DNA of 64,000 nucleotides from Peribacillus simplex (GCF_030123325.1 NZ_CP126106.1:100001-164000); one strand, 5' to 3'; positions 45,151-54,220 are shown, numbered from the stretch's first letter. The notes: generated from the letters alone by a model not told the origin. Numbers and translations: made by a program.

Positions 45151-46445
45151 TGTTTCGCACGATCTCCAATTTTATGCGCGTGGGTGAAATAAGGAATAAG
45201 ATTATTTTTACCCTTCTAATGTTAATCGTCTATCGCATCGGTACATTTATACCTGTACCGCATGTGAATGCCGATTTTCTCGCTGAACAGGACCAGCTGA
45301 GCGTCATCGGTCTTTTAAATACCTTTGGCGGCGGGGCACTGCAAAACTTCTCCATATTGGCGATGGGTATCATGCCGTACATCACGGCATCCATCATCGT
45401 TCAGCTGTTACAGATGGATGTTGTTCCTAAGTTCACTGAATGGTCTAAACAAGGGGAAGCAGGGCGCCGTAAATTAGCTCAATTCACTCGTTACTTCACT
45501 ATTATCCTAGGATTCATCCAAGCAGTTGGTATGTCTTATGGGTTCAATAATATGTCAGGTGGCCAGTTGATTGAAAATCCTGGAATTGCAACATACTTGC
45601 TTATTGCGACTGTCTTAACGGCAGGAACAGCTTTTCTTTTGTGGTTAGGGGAGCTGATCACTGCTAAGGGTGTGGGTAATGGGATTTCCATCATTATCTT
45701 TGCTGGTATCGTAGCTAGTTTGCCTACTACGGCAAATCAGATTTACGCCCAACAATTTGAAAATGCCGGAGATCAATTATTCTTACGAATCATAACGATT
45801 ATCCTCATTGTTTTAGCAGTATTAGCAATCGTGGTTGCTGTTATTTTCATTCAGCAGGCATTGCGTAAAATTCCTATTCAGTATGCGAAACGTGCTGCGG
45901 TAGGTCGTACACAAATGGGTGGCCAGTCTACTCATTTACCATTGAAAGTAAATGCTGCGGGGGTTATTCCGGTAATCTTTGCAATGGCATTTATCATTAC
46001 TCCCACTACAATCGCTTCTTTCTTTGGAAAGAACAGCGTGACTAGTTGGATATCAACAAATCTTGATTACACCAAGCCAATTGGTATGATCATATATGTT
46101 GCTCTTATCATTGCTTTTGCGTATTTTTATGCATTCATTCAGGTTAACCCTGAACAAATGGCTGAGAATTTGAAAAAGCAAGGTGGCTATGTGCCGGGGA
46201 TTCGTCCAGGTAAGAGTACACAAGAATATTTAACACGTGTTTTATACCGTTTGACGTTTGTAGGCTCTATATTCTTAGCCATCATTGCCGTTTTACCGGT
46301 ATTTTTCATTAAGCTTGCTGATCTACCTCAATCTGCACAGATTGGTGGTACCAGTTTGCTGATCGTAGTGGGGGTTGCCCTTGATACGATGAAGCAGCTG
46401 GAATCACAACTTGTGAAGAGACACTATAAAGGCTTTATAAAGTAA
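45150..46445 (+). CDS. secY: preprotein translocase subunit SecY
   Basis: SecY is the protein-conducting channel of the Sec system. The 431-residue protein has ten predicted transmembrane helices; the first helix and plug are around residues 15-75 with TLLMLIVYRIGTFIPVPHVN. The conserved GMPYITAS-type segment MGIMPYITASIIVQLLQMDV and the C5 loop VNPEQMAENLKKQGGYVPGI (SecA contact) are intact. It sits within the spc operon beside adk, as usual. Confidence 0.98.
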   Translation: MFRTISNFMRVGEIRNKIIFTLLMLIVYRIGTFIPVPHVNADFLAEQDQLSVIGLLNTFGGGALQNFSILAMGIMPYITASIIVQLLQMDVVPKFTEWSKQGEAGRRKLAQFTRYFTIILGFIQAVGMSYGFNNMSGGQLIENPGIATYLLIATVLTAGTAFLLWLGELITAKGVGNGISIIIFAGIVASLPTTANQIYAQQFENAGDQLFLRIITIILIVLAVLAIVVAVIFIQQALRKIPIQYAKRAAVGRTQMGGQSTHLPLKVNAAGVIPVIFAMAFIITPTTIASFFGKNSVTSWISTNLDYTKPIGMIIYVALIIAFAYFYAFIQVNPEQMAENLKKQGGYVPGIRPGKSTQEYLTRVLYRLTFVGSIFLAIIAVLPVFFIKLADLPQSAQIGGTSLLIVVGVALDTMKQLESQLVKRHYKGFIK

Positions 46446-46503
46446 TGAGTTTTGGGAACGGCTTGTTCCCTTTACCCATTATAGAGTTTGAGGGGGAAGA
46501 AAA

Positions 46504-47157
46504 TTGAATCTAGTTTTAATGGGTCTGCCGGGTGCTGGTAAGGGCACTCAAGCTGAACAAATCGTAGAAAAATATAATATCCCTCATATCTCTACTGGAG
46601 ATATGTTCCGAACAGCTATCAAAGAAGGAACAGAACTAGGTCTAAAAGCGAAATCATTCATGGACAAAGGCGAATTGGTACCTGATGAAGTTACCATTGG
46701 CATAGTACGTGAACGTTTAAGCAAGGAAGACTGCCTTAAAGGATTTTTGCTTGATGGGTTTCCACGTACTGTGGCACAGGCAGAGGCACTTGAAAGCATT
46801 CTTGCTGATTTAGATCGTCAAATGAATTTTGTCATTAATATCGATGTTGATAAAAGCATCTTAATGGATAGATTGACAGGACGTCGTATTTGCAAATCAT
46901 GTGGTGCGACATACCATCTTGTTTTCAATCCTCCTGCTAAAGATGATGTATGCGACCGCTGCGGCGGAGAATTATATCAACGTGCCGACGATAATGCAGA
47001 AACGGTTCAGAATCGCCTAGATGTGAATTTGAAACAAACCAAGCCACTTCTTGATTTCTACGGAGACAAAGGGTACTTGGTCAACATTAACGGACAGCAA
47101 GATATTAATAAGGTATTTGAAGATATCGATGTGTTGCTTGGTGCTTTACAAAATTAA
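46504..47157 (+). CDS. adk: adenylate kinase
   Basis: Adk interconverts 2 ADP with ATP and AMP. The 217-residue long-form enzyme has the P loop GLPGAGKGTQ (7-16), AMP-site residues in HISTGDMFR, and a LID domain with a structural zinc site of four cysteines, CKSC and CDRC (about 130-153). TTG is the start, after AGGGGGAAGAAAA. It is followed not by an intact map gene but by its remnant. Confidence 0.97.
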   Translation: MNLVLMGLPGAGKGTQAEQIVEKYNIPHISTGDMFRTAIKEGTELGLKAKSFMDKGELVPDEVTIGIVRERLSKEDCLKGFLLDGFPRTVAQAEALESILADLDRQMNFVINIDVDKSILMDRLTGRRICKSCGATYHLVFNPPAKDDVCDRCGGELYQRADDNAETVQNRLDVNLKQTKPLLDFYGDKGYLVNINGQQDINKVFEDIDVLLGALQN

Positions 47158-47213
47158 TCATTCGTATTGATTTATGAAATTCATACCATTTTTATAACTT
47201 ACTAGTTAAACTT

Positions 47214-47704
47214 GGTGCATTCCTATAGTACAAAGGGTATAATGGATTTCGCGAGAGCATTCGCACATTTATTAATCAGGTTCTTGTACTTGGTATTCCC
47301 TGAATTGGGCGATTACTTTTCAAGTGATCTTCATGGACATATCCGGTCGGCAAAATTGATGAAGAAATGCAGTGACTCTATTGGGATTCCTAAAGAGTCG
47401 TGATATAGAGGGTTGAAAGAAGCTATGCCAGGCGTGCGCCTTTCAAACATCTCCCATGCTATTCAAACCTATGTCGAGACTAATTGCTTCTCTATTTCGA
47501 GAGTATGTCGGTCACGGAATCGGTCAAGACTTACATGAGGGCCCATAAAATCCTCATTTCGGTCCAACTGATAAAGGTCCTCAGTTAAAGCCTGGTTCTA
47601 CAAAATGGTGAATACTTGATGCAGAATTGTAAGACTTATGAGGATAATTGGACTGTAGTAATGTTGACGGAAAGATGTGCACCTTTAATAGGTTCACGCA
47701 TAGA
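47214..47704 (+). pseudogene. map: decayed methionine aminopeptidase (map)
   Basis: This stretch holds scattered pieces of type I methionine aminopeptidase in the right order but in different frames. Readable pieces are YKGYNGFRESI (47229), then LVLGIP and a stop; WTYPVGKIDEEMQ (47334) and a stop; KEAMPGVRLSNISHAIQTY (47416), then, after a frame change, REYVGHGIGQDLHE (47498) with an active-site histidine, PHFGPTDKGPQLKPGS, DNWTVV (47643), and VDGKMC (47663) in another frame. The first ~55 codons and a middle block are deleted. Several stops make it non-functional. The usual locus is adk-map-infA, so this is the native gene in decay. Confidence 0.93.
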
Positions 47705-47722
47705 GAAGGGAGAATCACTTTA

Positions 47723-47941
47723 ATGGCGAAAGATGATGTAATTGAAGTAGAAGGCACAGTACAAGAGACTTTGCCAAATGCAATGTTTAAGGTAGAATTA
47801 GAAAATGGTCATACTGTTTTAGCTCATGTATCCGGTAAAATTCGTATGCACTTTATTCGCATTTTGCCTGGAGATAAAGTTACGGTTGAGCTTTCCCCGT
47901 ATGATCTAACTCGCGGCAGAATCACATACCGGTTCAAATAA
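47723..47941 (+). CDS. infA: translation initiation factor IF-1
   Basis: IF-1 binds the A site of the 30S subunit during initiation. The 72-residue OB-fold protein begins MAKDDVIEVEGTVQETLPNA and ends SPYDLTRGRITYRFK. ATG 47723 follows GAAGGGAGAATC; a longer frame starting at 47648 is just the end of the map remnant read in frame. Confidence 0.97.
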   Translation: MAKDDVIEVEGTVQETLPNAMFKVELENGHTVLAHVSGKIRMHFIRILPGDKVTVELSPYDLTRGRITYRFK

Positions 47942-47975
47942 TCCGGTTACGCTCCGATCTGTATAAGGAGGTTAG

Positions 47976-48095
<120 letters not shown>

Positions 48096-48117
48096 ATAGA
48101 AGGAGGTGCACTCAAGC

Positions 48118-48483
48118 ATGGCACGTATTGCTGGAGTAGATATTCCCCGTGACAAACGTATTGTTATCTCATTAACATATATATATGGTATTGGAAAACA
48201 AACAGCGATCAAGATTCTTGCAGAAGCAGGCGTTTCTGAAGAAACTCGCGTTCGTGACTTAACGGAAGACGAATTGAACAAAATTCGTGATATCATTGAC
48301 AAGCTTAAAGTAGAAGGCGACCTTCGTCGTGAAATCTCCCTAAACATCAAACGTTTAATGGAAATCGGTTCTTACCGTGGTTTACGTCACCGTCGTGGTC
48401 TTCCTGTTCGCGGTCAAAATACAAAAAACAATGCTCGTACGCGTAAAGGACCTCGTCGTACTGTAGCTAACAAGAAAAAATAA
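48118..48483 (+). CDS. rpsM: 30S ribosomal protein S13
   Basis: S13 contacts 23S rRNA and P-site tRNA from the 30S head. The 121-residue product begins MARIAGVDIPRDKRIVISLT at ATG 48118, after AAGGAGGTGCACTC; the in-frame start at 48106 lies within that site. The C-terminal tail RGQNTKNNARTRKGPRRT is intact. Confidence 0.97.
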   Translation: MARIAGVDIPRDKRIVISLTYIYGIGKQTAIKILAEAGVSEETRVRDLTEDELNKIRDIIDKLKVEGDLRREISLNIKRLMEIGSYRGLRHRRGLPVRGQNTKNNARTRKGPRRTVANKKK

Positions 48484-48505
48484 TTAGTAAAGGAGGTTAC
48501 TTTTC

Positions 48506-48895
48506 ATGGCACGTAAAACTAATACACGTAAACGTCGTGTGAAAAAGAATATAGAAACTGGTATTGCTCATATTCGTTCAACATTCAATAACACTATCGT
48601 TACGATCACTGACTCTCATGGTAATGCTATTTCTTGGTCAAGTGCTGGAGCTCTAGGATTCCGTGGATCTCGTAAATCCACTCCATTCGCTGCACAAATG
48701 GCTGCTGAAACAGCTGCTAAAACATCAATTGAACATGGTATGAAAACTCTTGAAGTTACAGTTAAAGGACCTGGTGCTGGACGTGAGGCTGCAATTCGTG
48801 CACTTCAAGCTGCTGGCCTAGAAGTAACTGCAATTAAAGATGTAACTCCAGTTCCACATAACGGATGCCGTCCACCAAAACGTCGCCGTGTTTAA
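48506..48895 (+). CDS. rpsK: 30S ribosomal protein S11
   Basis: S11 lines the mRNA exit on the platform. The 129-residue protein has IAHIRSTFNNTIVTITDSHG (about 20-39) and the C-terminal signature IKDVTPVPHNGCRPPKRRRV. AAAGGAGGTTAC precedes the ATG. An rpoA promoter lies just after its stop. Confidence 0.97.
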   Translation: MARKTNTRKRRVKKNIETGIAHIRSTFNNTIVTITDSHGNAISWSSAGALGFRGSRKSTPFAAQMAAETAAKTSIEHGMKTLEVTVKGPGAGREAAIRALQAAGLEVTAIKDVTPVPHNGCRPPKRRRV

Positions 48896-48911
48896 TTTTT
48901 CTGTATAGATT

Positions 48912-48940
48912 TTGTATTCCTGTCAATAATGGGATATAAT
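48912..48940 (+). promoter_or_regulatory. SigA promoter of rpoA
   Basis: TTGTAT (48912-48917) and a consensus TATAAT (48935-48940) are 17 nt apart. It gives rpoA-rplQ a promoter independent of the upstream ribosomal cluster. Confidence 0.78.
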
Positions 48941-49072
48941 ACTGAGTTTGCGTTCTTACAGAGGATTAATTTTCAGTTGTTGCGCACAGCGGGAACGTAT
49001 ACATGGGGAATTTCGGTTTAAGTGACTTCGTTTACTTGCCGGGGTTTTGACGTTTTGAAGGAGGGTTTATTG

Positions 49073-50017
49073 ATGATCGAAATAGAAAAACCAAAAATCG
49101 AAACGGTTGAAATCAACGACGATACCAAATACGGTAAATTCGTCGTAGAGCCACTAGAGCGTGGGTATGGTACTACATTGGGTAACTCCTTACGTCGTAT
49201 CCTTTTATCCTCACTCCCAGGTGCTGCTGTCACAGCTATACAAATTGATGGAGTGCTACATGAGTTCTCAACAATTGAAGGCGTCGTGGAAGATGTAACA
49301 TCTATCATTCTTAATGTGAAAAAACTAGCTCTTAAGATTTACTCTGATGAAGAGAAGACGCTGGAAATTGACGTTCAAGGTGACGGAGTCATCACGGCTG
49401 CTGATATCACTCATGATAGTGATGTAGAAATTCTTAATCCGGATTTATATATTGCTACAATTGGTAAAAACGGTCATATGCGTATGCGTTTATCTGCACG
49501 TCGCGGCCGCGGCTACACTCCTGCTGTTCAAAACAAGAGAGAAGACCAGCCAATTGGTGTAATTCCAATCGATGCTCTTTACACTCCGGTTTCACGCGTA
49601 TCTTTCCAAGTTGAAAATACACGTGTTGGACAGTTGTCTAACTTTGACAAGTTAACGTTCGATGTTTGGACTGATGGCAGTACTGGTCCGCAAGAAGCGG
49701 TAGCACTTGGAGCTAAGATTTTAACAGAGCATTTGAATATCTTTGTTGGTTTAACCGATGAAGCTCAAAATGCTGAAATCATGGTTGAAAAAGAAGAAGA
49801 TCAAAAAGAAAAAGTTCTTGAGATGACGATCGAAGAATTAGACCTTTCTGTTCGTTCTTACAACTGCTTGAAACGTGCTGGAATCAATACCGTTCAAGAG
49901 CTAGCTCATAAAACGGAAGAAGATATGATGAAAGTACGTAATCTAGGTCGTAAATCACTTGAAGAAGTGAAAGCGAAACTAGAAGAATTAGGCTTAGGTC
50001 TTCGTAAAGACGACTGA
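49073..50017 (+). CDS. rpoA: DNA-directed RNA polymerase subunit alpha
   Basis: The alpha subunit dimerises to nucleate the polymerase. The 314-residue protein has the N-terminal assembly domain with EPLERGYGTTLGNSLRRILL (about 27-46), a flexible linker near 230, and the C-terminal domain that contacts UP elements and activators, ELDLSVRSYNCLKRAGINTV. ATG 49073 (MIEIEKPKIETVEIN) follows GAAGGAGGG; the frame open from 49022 is in the leader. Confidence 0.98.
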   Translation: MIEIEKPKIETVEINDDTKYGKFVVEPLERGYGTTLGNSLRRILLSSLPGAAVTAIQIDGVLHEFSTIEGVVEDVTSIILNVKKLALKIYSDEEKTLEIDVQGDGVITAADITHDSDVEILNPDLYIATIGKNGHMRMRLSARRGRGYTPAVQNKREDQPIGVIPIDALYTPVSRVSFQVENTRVGQLSNFDKLTFDVWTDGSTGPQEAVALGAKILTEHLNIFVGLTDEAQNAEIMVEKEEDQKEKVLEMTIEELDLSVRSYNCLKRAGINTVQELAHKTEEDMMKVRNLGRKSLEEVKAKLEELGLGLRKDD

Positions 50018-50100
50018 TAACATGGCGGAATCAATCCATTATGTTGTGAGCCTTGTTATGGACACACAATATAGAACTTCAACAAAGGAGGGAATCTCTA

Positions 50101-50463
50101 ATGGGTTACAGAAAGTTAGGACGCACTAGCGCACAACGTAAAGCATTACTTCGTGATTTAGCTACGGATCTTATTATCCATGAGCGCATTGAAACTACTG
50201 AAGCACGTGCAAAAGAATTACGTTCTGTAGTAGATAAAATGATCACTCTTGGTAAACGTGGTGACTTGCATGCACGCCGTCAAGCTGCATCTTTCATCCG
50301 TAACGAAATCGCTGACGCTGAGAATGGCACAGATGCCCTTCAAAAACTATTCAGTGACGTGGCTCCACGTTATGAAGAACGTCAAGGTGGATACACTCGT
50401 ATCATGAAAGTTGGTCCACGCCGCGGTGACGGTGCACCAGTCGTGGTTATTGAATTAGTTTAA
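50101..50463 (+). CDS. rplQ: 50S ribosomal protein L17
   Basis: L17 sits at the tunnel exit. The 120-residue protein begins MGYRKLGRTSAQRKALLRDL at ATG 50101 after AAAGGAGGG; the extension to 50053 is not supported. The segment GGYTRIMKVGPRRGDGAPVV near the end is typical. It ends the alpha operon. Confidence 0.97.
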   Translation: MGYRKLGRTSAQRKALLRDLATDLIIHERIETTEARAKELRSVVDKMITLGKRGDLHARRQAASFIRNEIADAENGTDALQKLFSDVAPRYEERQGGYTRIMKVGPRRGDGAPVVVIELV

Positions 50464-50474
50464 TAACAACGATG

Positions 50475-50530
50475 AAAAAGGGCGGGACAAATGAATATAC
50501 TCACTTGTTCTATGCCCTTTTTCTTTTTTT
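50475..50530 (+). terminator. terminator after rplQ
   Basis: AAAAAGGGC pairs with GCCCTTTTT across a loop that contains a second possible pair (GGACAA / TTGTTC), and T-rich sequence follows. It closes the alpha operon. Confidence 0.85.
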
Positions 50531-50576
50531 AAAATAGAAATTCTTTCATCTAGAAATTCGCATTGAGTGTTACGAT

Positions 50577-50743
50577 GGCTGGCGGAACCTGTATTATGCA
50601 GGGAGCCTTCACGTCTAGCTCAAGCATCCCTTCCCGCTTTTGATAAGCGATTATAAGATAACCTGTTTTTCGTAACAGGCCCGCTGTTAGCTGCTCTTAA
50701 TTTACCGAAAATTCTTTCGGTGGAAGGGGTGCAGCGTTTTTTT
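50577..50743 (+). promoter_or_regulatory. structured leader with attenuator upstream of ecfA1
   Basis: Three successive hairpins are visible: GGCT / AGCC enclosing CCTG / CAGG (50577-50607), CCTGTT / AACAGG (50662-50679), and ACCGAAA / TTTCGGT (50704-50721) nested in GCTGCTCTT / AAGG..GCAGC. The last runs into GTTTTTTTA, an intrinsic terminator (50690-50743). GCTGT at 50683 repeats part of GCTGC and could compete for GCAGC. It lies 105 nt before the ECF transporter genes. I recognise no known riboswitch class. The rest of 50531-50847 holds a simple repeat and no gene. Confidence 0.5.
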
Positions 50744-50768
50744 ATATTTTCAGAAGGAAAAACGACTC

Positions 50769-50792
50769 TATATTTATATTTATATTTATATT
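50769..50792 (+). repeat. (TATATT)4 hexanucleotide tandem repeat
   Basis: Four exact copies of TATATT lie 56 nt before the ecfA1 start. Because each unit resembles a -10 element and sets local spacing, changes in copy number could affect expression. Confidence 0.9.
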
Positions 50793-50847
50793 GAGTGAGC
50801 AGAGTTTAGTTTAGACGAGTGCAGTCGAGGATGAGGAGGGCCACATA

Positions 50848-51684
50848 ATGAAGAAGCTGGTTTCTTTAAAAAATATTGTTTTTAAATATGAGGGTCAGTC
50901 TCGAAACGCCTTGGATGATGTTTCTTTTGATATTCATCAGGGGGAGTGGCTTGCGATTGTCGGACATAATGGCTCTGGCAAGTCGACATTAGCAAAGTTA
51001 CTGAATGGTCTTCAGTTCGCTAACTCAGGTACCATTACGATTAATGATCAACTTTTGACAGAAGAATCCGTTTGGGATGTACGCCAGAAAATTGGCATGG
51101 TTTTTCAAAACCCAGATAATCAATTTGTAGGCACTACAGTTCAGGATGATGTGGCTTTTGGTTTAGAAAACGCCGGTGTTTCTCAGCAGGTTATGGTGGA
51201 GCGTGTTCATGGTGCGTTAAATAAGGTTAAAATGAATGCCTTTCTTAATCAAGAGCCGCACCATCTATCCGGCGGTCAAAAGCAAAGAGTGGCCATAGCA
51301 GGTGTAATAGCCTTGCAGCCAGACATAATCATCTTAGATGAAGCAACCTCCATGCTTGACCCAAGAGGCCGTGAAGAAGTGCTTGAAACAGTTAGGGAAT
51401 TGAAACAGGAAAACGAGATCACTGTCATATCAATCACCCATGATCTTGAGGAAGCTGCCAAAGCCGATCGAATGATAGTCATAAACCAAGGTCGGTTATA
51501 TCGTGAAGGGCCGCCTCAGGATATTTTTGAGTTAGAGGAAGAATTGATTGCTCTTGGTCTGGATATTCCCTTTTCAGTGAAACTAACCAAGGAGTTACAA
51601 AAAAATGGTGTTCGTGTAGTTGATGGGCATTTGACAGAGGAAGAGTTGGTGAAGGATTTATGCGAATTACACTCGATGATGTAG
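50848..51684 (+). CDS. ecfA1: energy-coupling factor transporter ATPase EcfA1
   Basis: One of two ATPases powering group II ECF vitamin transporters, which share the energising module among several S components. The 278-residue protein has Walker A GHNGSGKST (about 39-47), the Q loop FQNPDNQF, signature LSGGQKQRVAIAGV and Walker B IIILDEATSMLDP. The ATG follows GAGGAGGG. Its last 25 nt overlap the ecfA2 start, a tight coupling. Confidence 0.96.
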   Translation: MKKLVSLKNIVFKYEGQSRNALDDVSFDIHQGEWLAIVGHNGSGKSTLAKLLNGLQFANSGTITINDQLLTEESVWDVRQKIGMVFQNPDNQFVGTTVQDDVAFGLENAGVSQQVMVERVHGALNKVKMNAFLNQEPHHLSGGQKQRVAIAGVIALQPDIIILDEATSMLDPRGREEVLETVRELKQENEITVISITHDLEEAAKADRMIVINQGRLYREGPPQDIFELEEELIALGLDIPFSVKLTKELQKNGVRVVDGHLTEEELVKDLCELHSMM

Positions 51685-52526
51685 AATACCGCTATCAGGT
51701 GAATACTCCTTTTGAACATCTAGCCCTTCATGATGTCAATATTTCAATGGAGCCGGGATCCTATACCGCAATCATCGGGCATACAGGGTCCGGGAAATCC
51801 ACGCTACTGCAGCATTTGAATGCTCTTTTAAAACCGACGAAGGGTCGTGTTTTCATTGGGGATCGGACGATTGAAGCCGGAAGAAAAGAAAAGGCTTTGC
51901 GGCCAATAAGACAAAAGGTCGGAATTGTTTTTCAGTTTCCGGAACATCAGTTATTTGATGAAACGGTTGAAAAGGATATATGTTTCGGACCTATGAATTT
52001 TGGCCTTTCTGAAAACGATGCTAAGCAACTGGCCAGGAAAGCCATCGCGCAAGTCGGATTGAATGAGGAAATTCTTGAAAAATCTCCATTCGACTTATCC
52101 GGCGGACAAATGCGACGGGTCGCCATCGCTGGGGTACTTGCCATGGAGCCGGAAGTATTGGTTCTTGATGAGCCCACAGCGGGTCTGGATCCGCGGGGAC
52201 GCAAAGAAATCATGGATATGTTTTATGATCTGCATAAAGCAAGGGGCATTTCAACGATTCTTGTGACACATAGCATGGAGGATGCAGCCAAGTACGCGGA
52301 TGACATCATTATCATGCACAAGGGTACGGTGTTCAAAAAAGGAACACCCCAGGAAATTTTCGCAGAGCCGGAGCAATTAATGGAGCTTGGCCTGGATGTT
52401 CCTGATACGGTCCGTTTTCAGCTAAAGCTCCAGAAGGAACTTGGTGTTCGATTTGATCATCCATGTCTTAATATCGGAGATTTAGCGATAGAAATAGATA
52501 AAGTCATGAAACGGGGGAACCGCTGA
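51660..52526 (+). CDS. ecfA2: energy-coupling factor transporter ATPase EcfA2
   Basis: The partner ATPase of EcfA1. The 288-residue protein has Walker A GHTGSGKST (about 40-48), signature LSGGQMRRVAIAGVLAMEPE, Walker B VLVLDEPTAGLDP and the switch histidine in LVTHSMEDA. It starts inside ecfA1 and ends one base into ecfT, so the three subunits are translationally coupled. Confidence 0.96.
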   Translation: MRITLDDVEYRYQVNTPFEHLALHDVNISMEPGSYTAIIGHTGSGKSTLLQHLNALLKPTKGRVFIGDRTIEAGRKEKALRPIRQKVGIVFQFPEHQLFDETVEKDICFGPMNFGLSENDAKQLARKAIAQVGLNEEILEKSPFDLSGGQMRRVAIAGVLAMEPEVLVLDEPTAGLDPRGRKEIMDMFYDLHKARGISTILVTHSMEDAAKYADDIIIMHKGTVFKKGTPQEIFAEPEQLMELGLDVPDTVRFQLKLQKELGVRFDHPCLNIGDLAIEIDKVMKRGNR

Positions 52527-53323
52527 TGCTGGATAAAATGATTATCGGGCGTTATGTCCCTGCAAATTCACTGATGCACAAGATGGACCCAAGGGCTAAA
52601 TTGCTCCTCGTGTTCCTGTTTGTTTGTGTCGTCTTTTTGGCGAATAATGTCGTTTCTTACGGTTTGCTTGCTGTATTCACGATCCTTTTGATCAGTATTT
52701 CCAAAATACCGCTTCGCTATCTTTATAATGGGTTAAAACCAATCTTTTTCTTGATCGTATTTACATTCCTTCTCCATATATTTTTTACGAAAGAGGGGGA
52801 ATTGCTTTTTGAATACGGTTGGTTTGAAATCTATGAAGGCGGCCTGATTCAAGGTTTTTTCATATCCGTTAGATTTACTTTACTAATCCTTGTTACGTCA
52901 CTTTTAACTTTGACGACATCCCCGATATCCATTACAGATGGGATGGAAGAGCTGTTGGGGCCCTTGAAAAAGTGGAAGATGCCTGTACATGAACTGGCAT
53001 TGATGATGTCAATTGCCCTTCGTTTCATTCCAACGCTAATGGAGGAAACGGAAAAAATCATGAAGGCCCAAACTGCAAGGGGCGTTGACTTTTCTTCTGG
53101 CCCGATAAAGGAAAGGGTTAAATCGATTGTACCGCTGCTTGTTCCTTTATTTGTCAGTTCGTTCAAACGGGCGGAGGAATTGGCAACTGCCATGGAATCA
53201 AGAGGATACCGTGGCGGGGAAGGCCGCACGAAATATCGCCAATTGGACTGGAAGACGAGTGATAGTCTTTTGATGGTCTCGATAGGTGTTCTAACGGTCA
53301 TGTTATTTTTATTACGTTCATAA
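52526..53323 (+). CDS. ecfT: energy-coupling factor transporter transmembrane subunit EcfT
   Basis: EcfT couples ATP hydrolysis by EcfA1A2 to toppling of the S component. The 265-residue protein has several hydrophobic helices in the first 130 residues and two cytoplasmic coupling helices bearing the Ala-Arg-Gly and Ser-Arg-Gly motifs AQTARGVDF and AMESRGYRG. Its start overlaps the ecfA2 stop by one base. A candidate S-component gene lies 4.5 kb downstream. Confidence 0.96.
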   Translation: MLDKMIIGRYVPANSLMHKMDPRAKLLLVFLFVCVVFLANNVVSYGLLAVFTILLISISKIPLRYLYNGLKPIFFLIVFTFLLHIFFTKEGELLFEYGWFEIYEGGLIQGFFISVRFTLLILVTSLLTLTTSPISITDGMEELLGPLKKWKMPVHELALMMSIALRFIPTLMEETEKIMKAQTARGVDFSSGPIKERVKSIVPLLVPLFVSSFKRAEELATAMESRGYRGGEGRTKYRQLDWKTSDSLLMVSIGVLTVMLFLLRS

Positions 53324-53337
53324 TAAGGAAGAGAACT

Positions 53338-54078
53338 ATGCCAAAATATAAATGTGTGATCGCTTATGACGGCACGGATTTTGCTGGTTATCAGGTGCAG
53401 CCAGAGAAACGCACCATACAAAGTGAATTCGAGGCAGTCTTGGCCCAAATGCATAAAGGCACAATTATAAAAGTGACTGCTTCAGGCAGGACAGACTCAG
53501 GGGTCCATGCAAAGGGGCAGGTGCTTCACTTTGAATCGCCCCTTACATTCCCTACTGAAAATTGGGTAAAGGCGTTCAGCGCCCTTCTTCCGACCGATAT
53601 CATCGTTCTGGAAGTCGATATCGTACCTGACGATTTTCATGCGAGGTTCCATACGACTGGGAAAGAGTACCGTTATATCATCGCCCGTTCGAAACTACGG
53701 GATCCGTTTAAGCGGAATTACGCCTATCATTATCCCTACCCATTAGATGGGGAGGCGATGAGGGAAGCAATCTCCTATTTGATAGGGACACATGACTTTA
53801 CAAGTTTTTGTTCGGCAAAAACGGAAGTGGTCGATAAAGTTCGAACCATAAAAGAAATGGATTTTGAAGAGAGCGATGATTTCATGGTTTTCCGCTTCGT
53901 TGGCGAAGGTTTCTTGTATAATATGGTGCGTATCTTGGTTGGGACGCTCCTGGATGTCGGCAGCGGCAAGATGTCACCCCGTGACATGAGCGGGATTTTG
54001 GAAAAGAAGGACCGCAGTTTTGCAGGGAAAACAGCGCCAGCCCAAGGCTTATATTTATGGAAAGTATTTTACAAATAA
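53338..54078 (+). CDS. truA: tRNA pseudouridine(38-40) synthase TruA
   Basis: TruA modifies U38-U40 in the anticodon arm of many tRNAs. The 246-residue protein has the catalytic aspartate, Asp53, in SGRTDSGVHAKGQV, and the later motifs GKEYRYII and FRFVGEGFLYNMVR. It follows ecfT by 14 nt, preceding rplM and rpsI, which is the typical Bacillus order. Confidence 0.97.
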   Translation: MPKYKCVIAYDGTDFAGYQVQPEKRTIQSEFEAVLAQMHKGTIIKVTASGRTDSGVHAKGQVLHFESPLTFPTENWVKAFSALLPTDIIVLEVDIVPDDFHARFHTTGKEYRYIIARSKLRDPFKRNYAYHYPYPLDGEAMREAISYLIGTHDFTSFCSAKTEVVDKVRTIKEMDFEESDDFMVFRFVGEGFLYNMVRILVGTLLDVGSGKMSPRDMSGILEKKDRSFAGKTAPAQGLYLWKVFYK

Positions 54079-54220
54079 AAATATTTCCGAAGTGATACCA
54101 GTTTTTTTACAACCGGGAAACGGGATGAAGTCAGTAATGGAGCGGTTTTTCGCTATACTACCCTTTTCATGGAGTTGCAGAGAGTGTTTTATAGACAACT
54201 TATCCTAGTGTAACATTCCC

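Noticed and set aside
47212..47403. 63-codon frame between adk and infA
   Set aside because: It is an out-of-frame reading of the map remnant; the recognisable residues are in the other frames.
47648..47722. N-terminal extension of infA
   Set aside because: The extra codons include map-derived VDGKMC; the usual IF-1 N-terminus starts at 47723.
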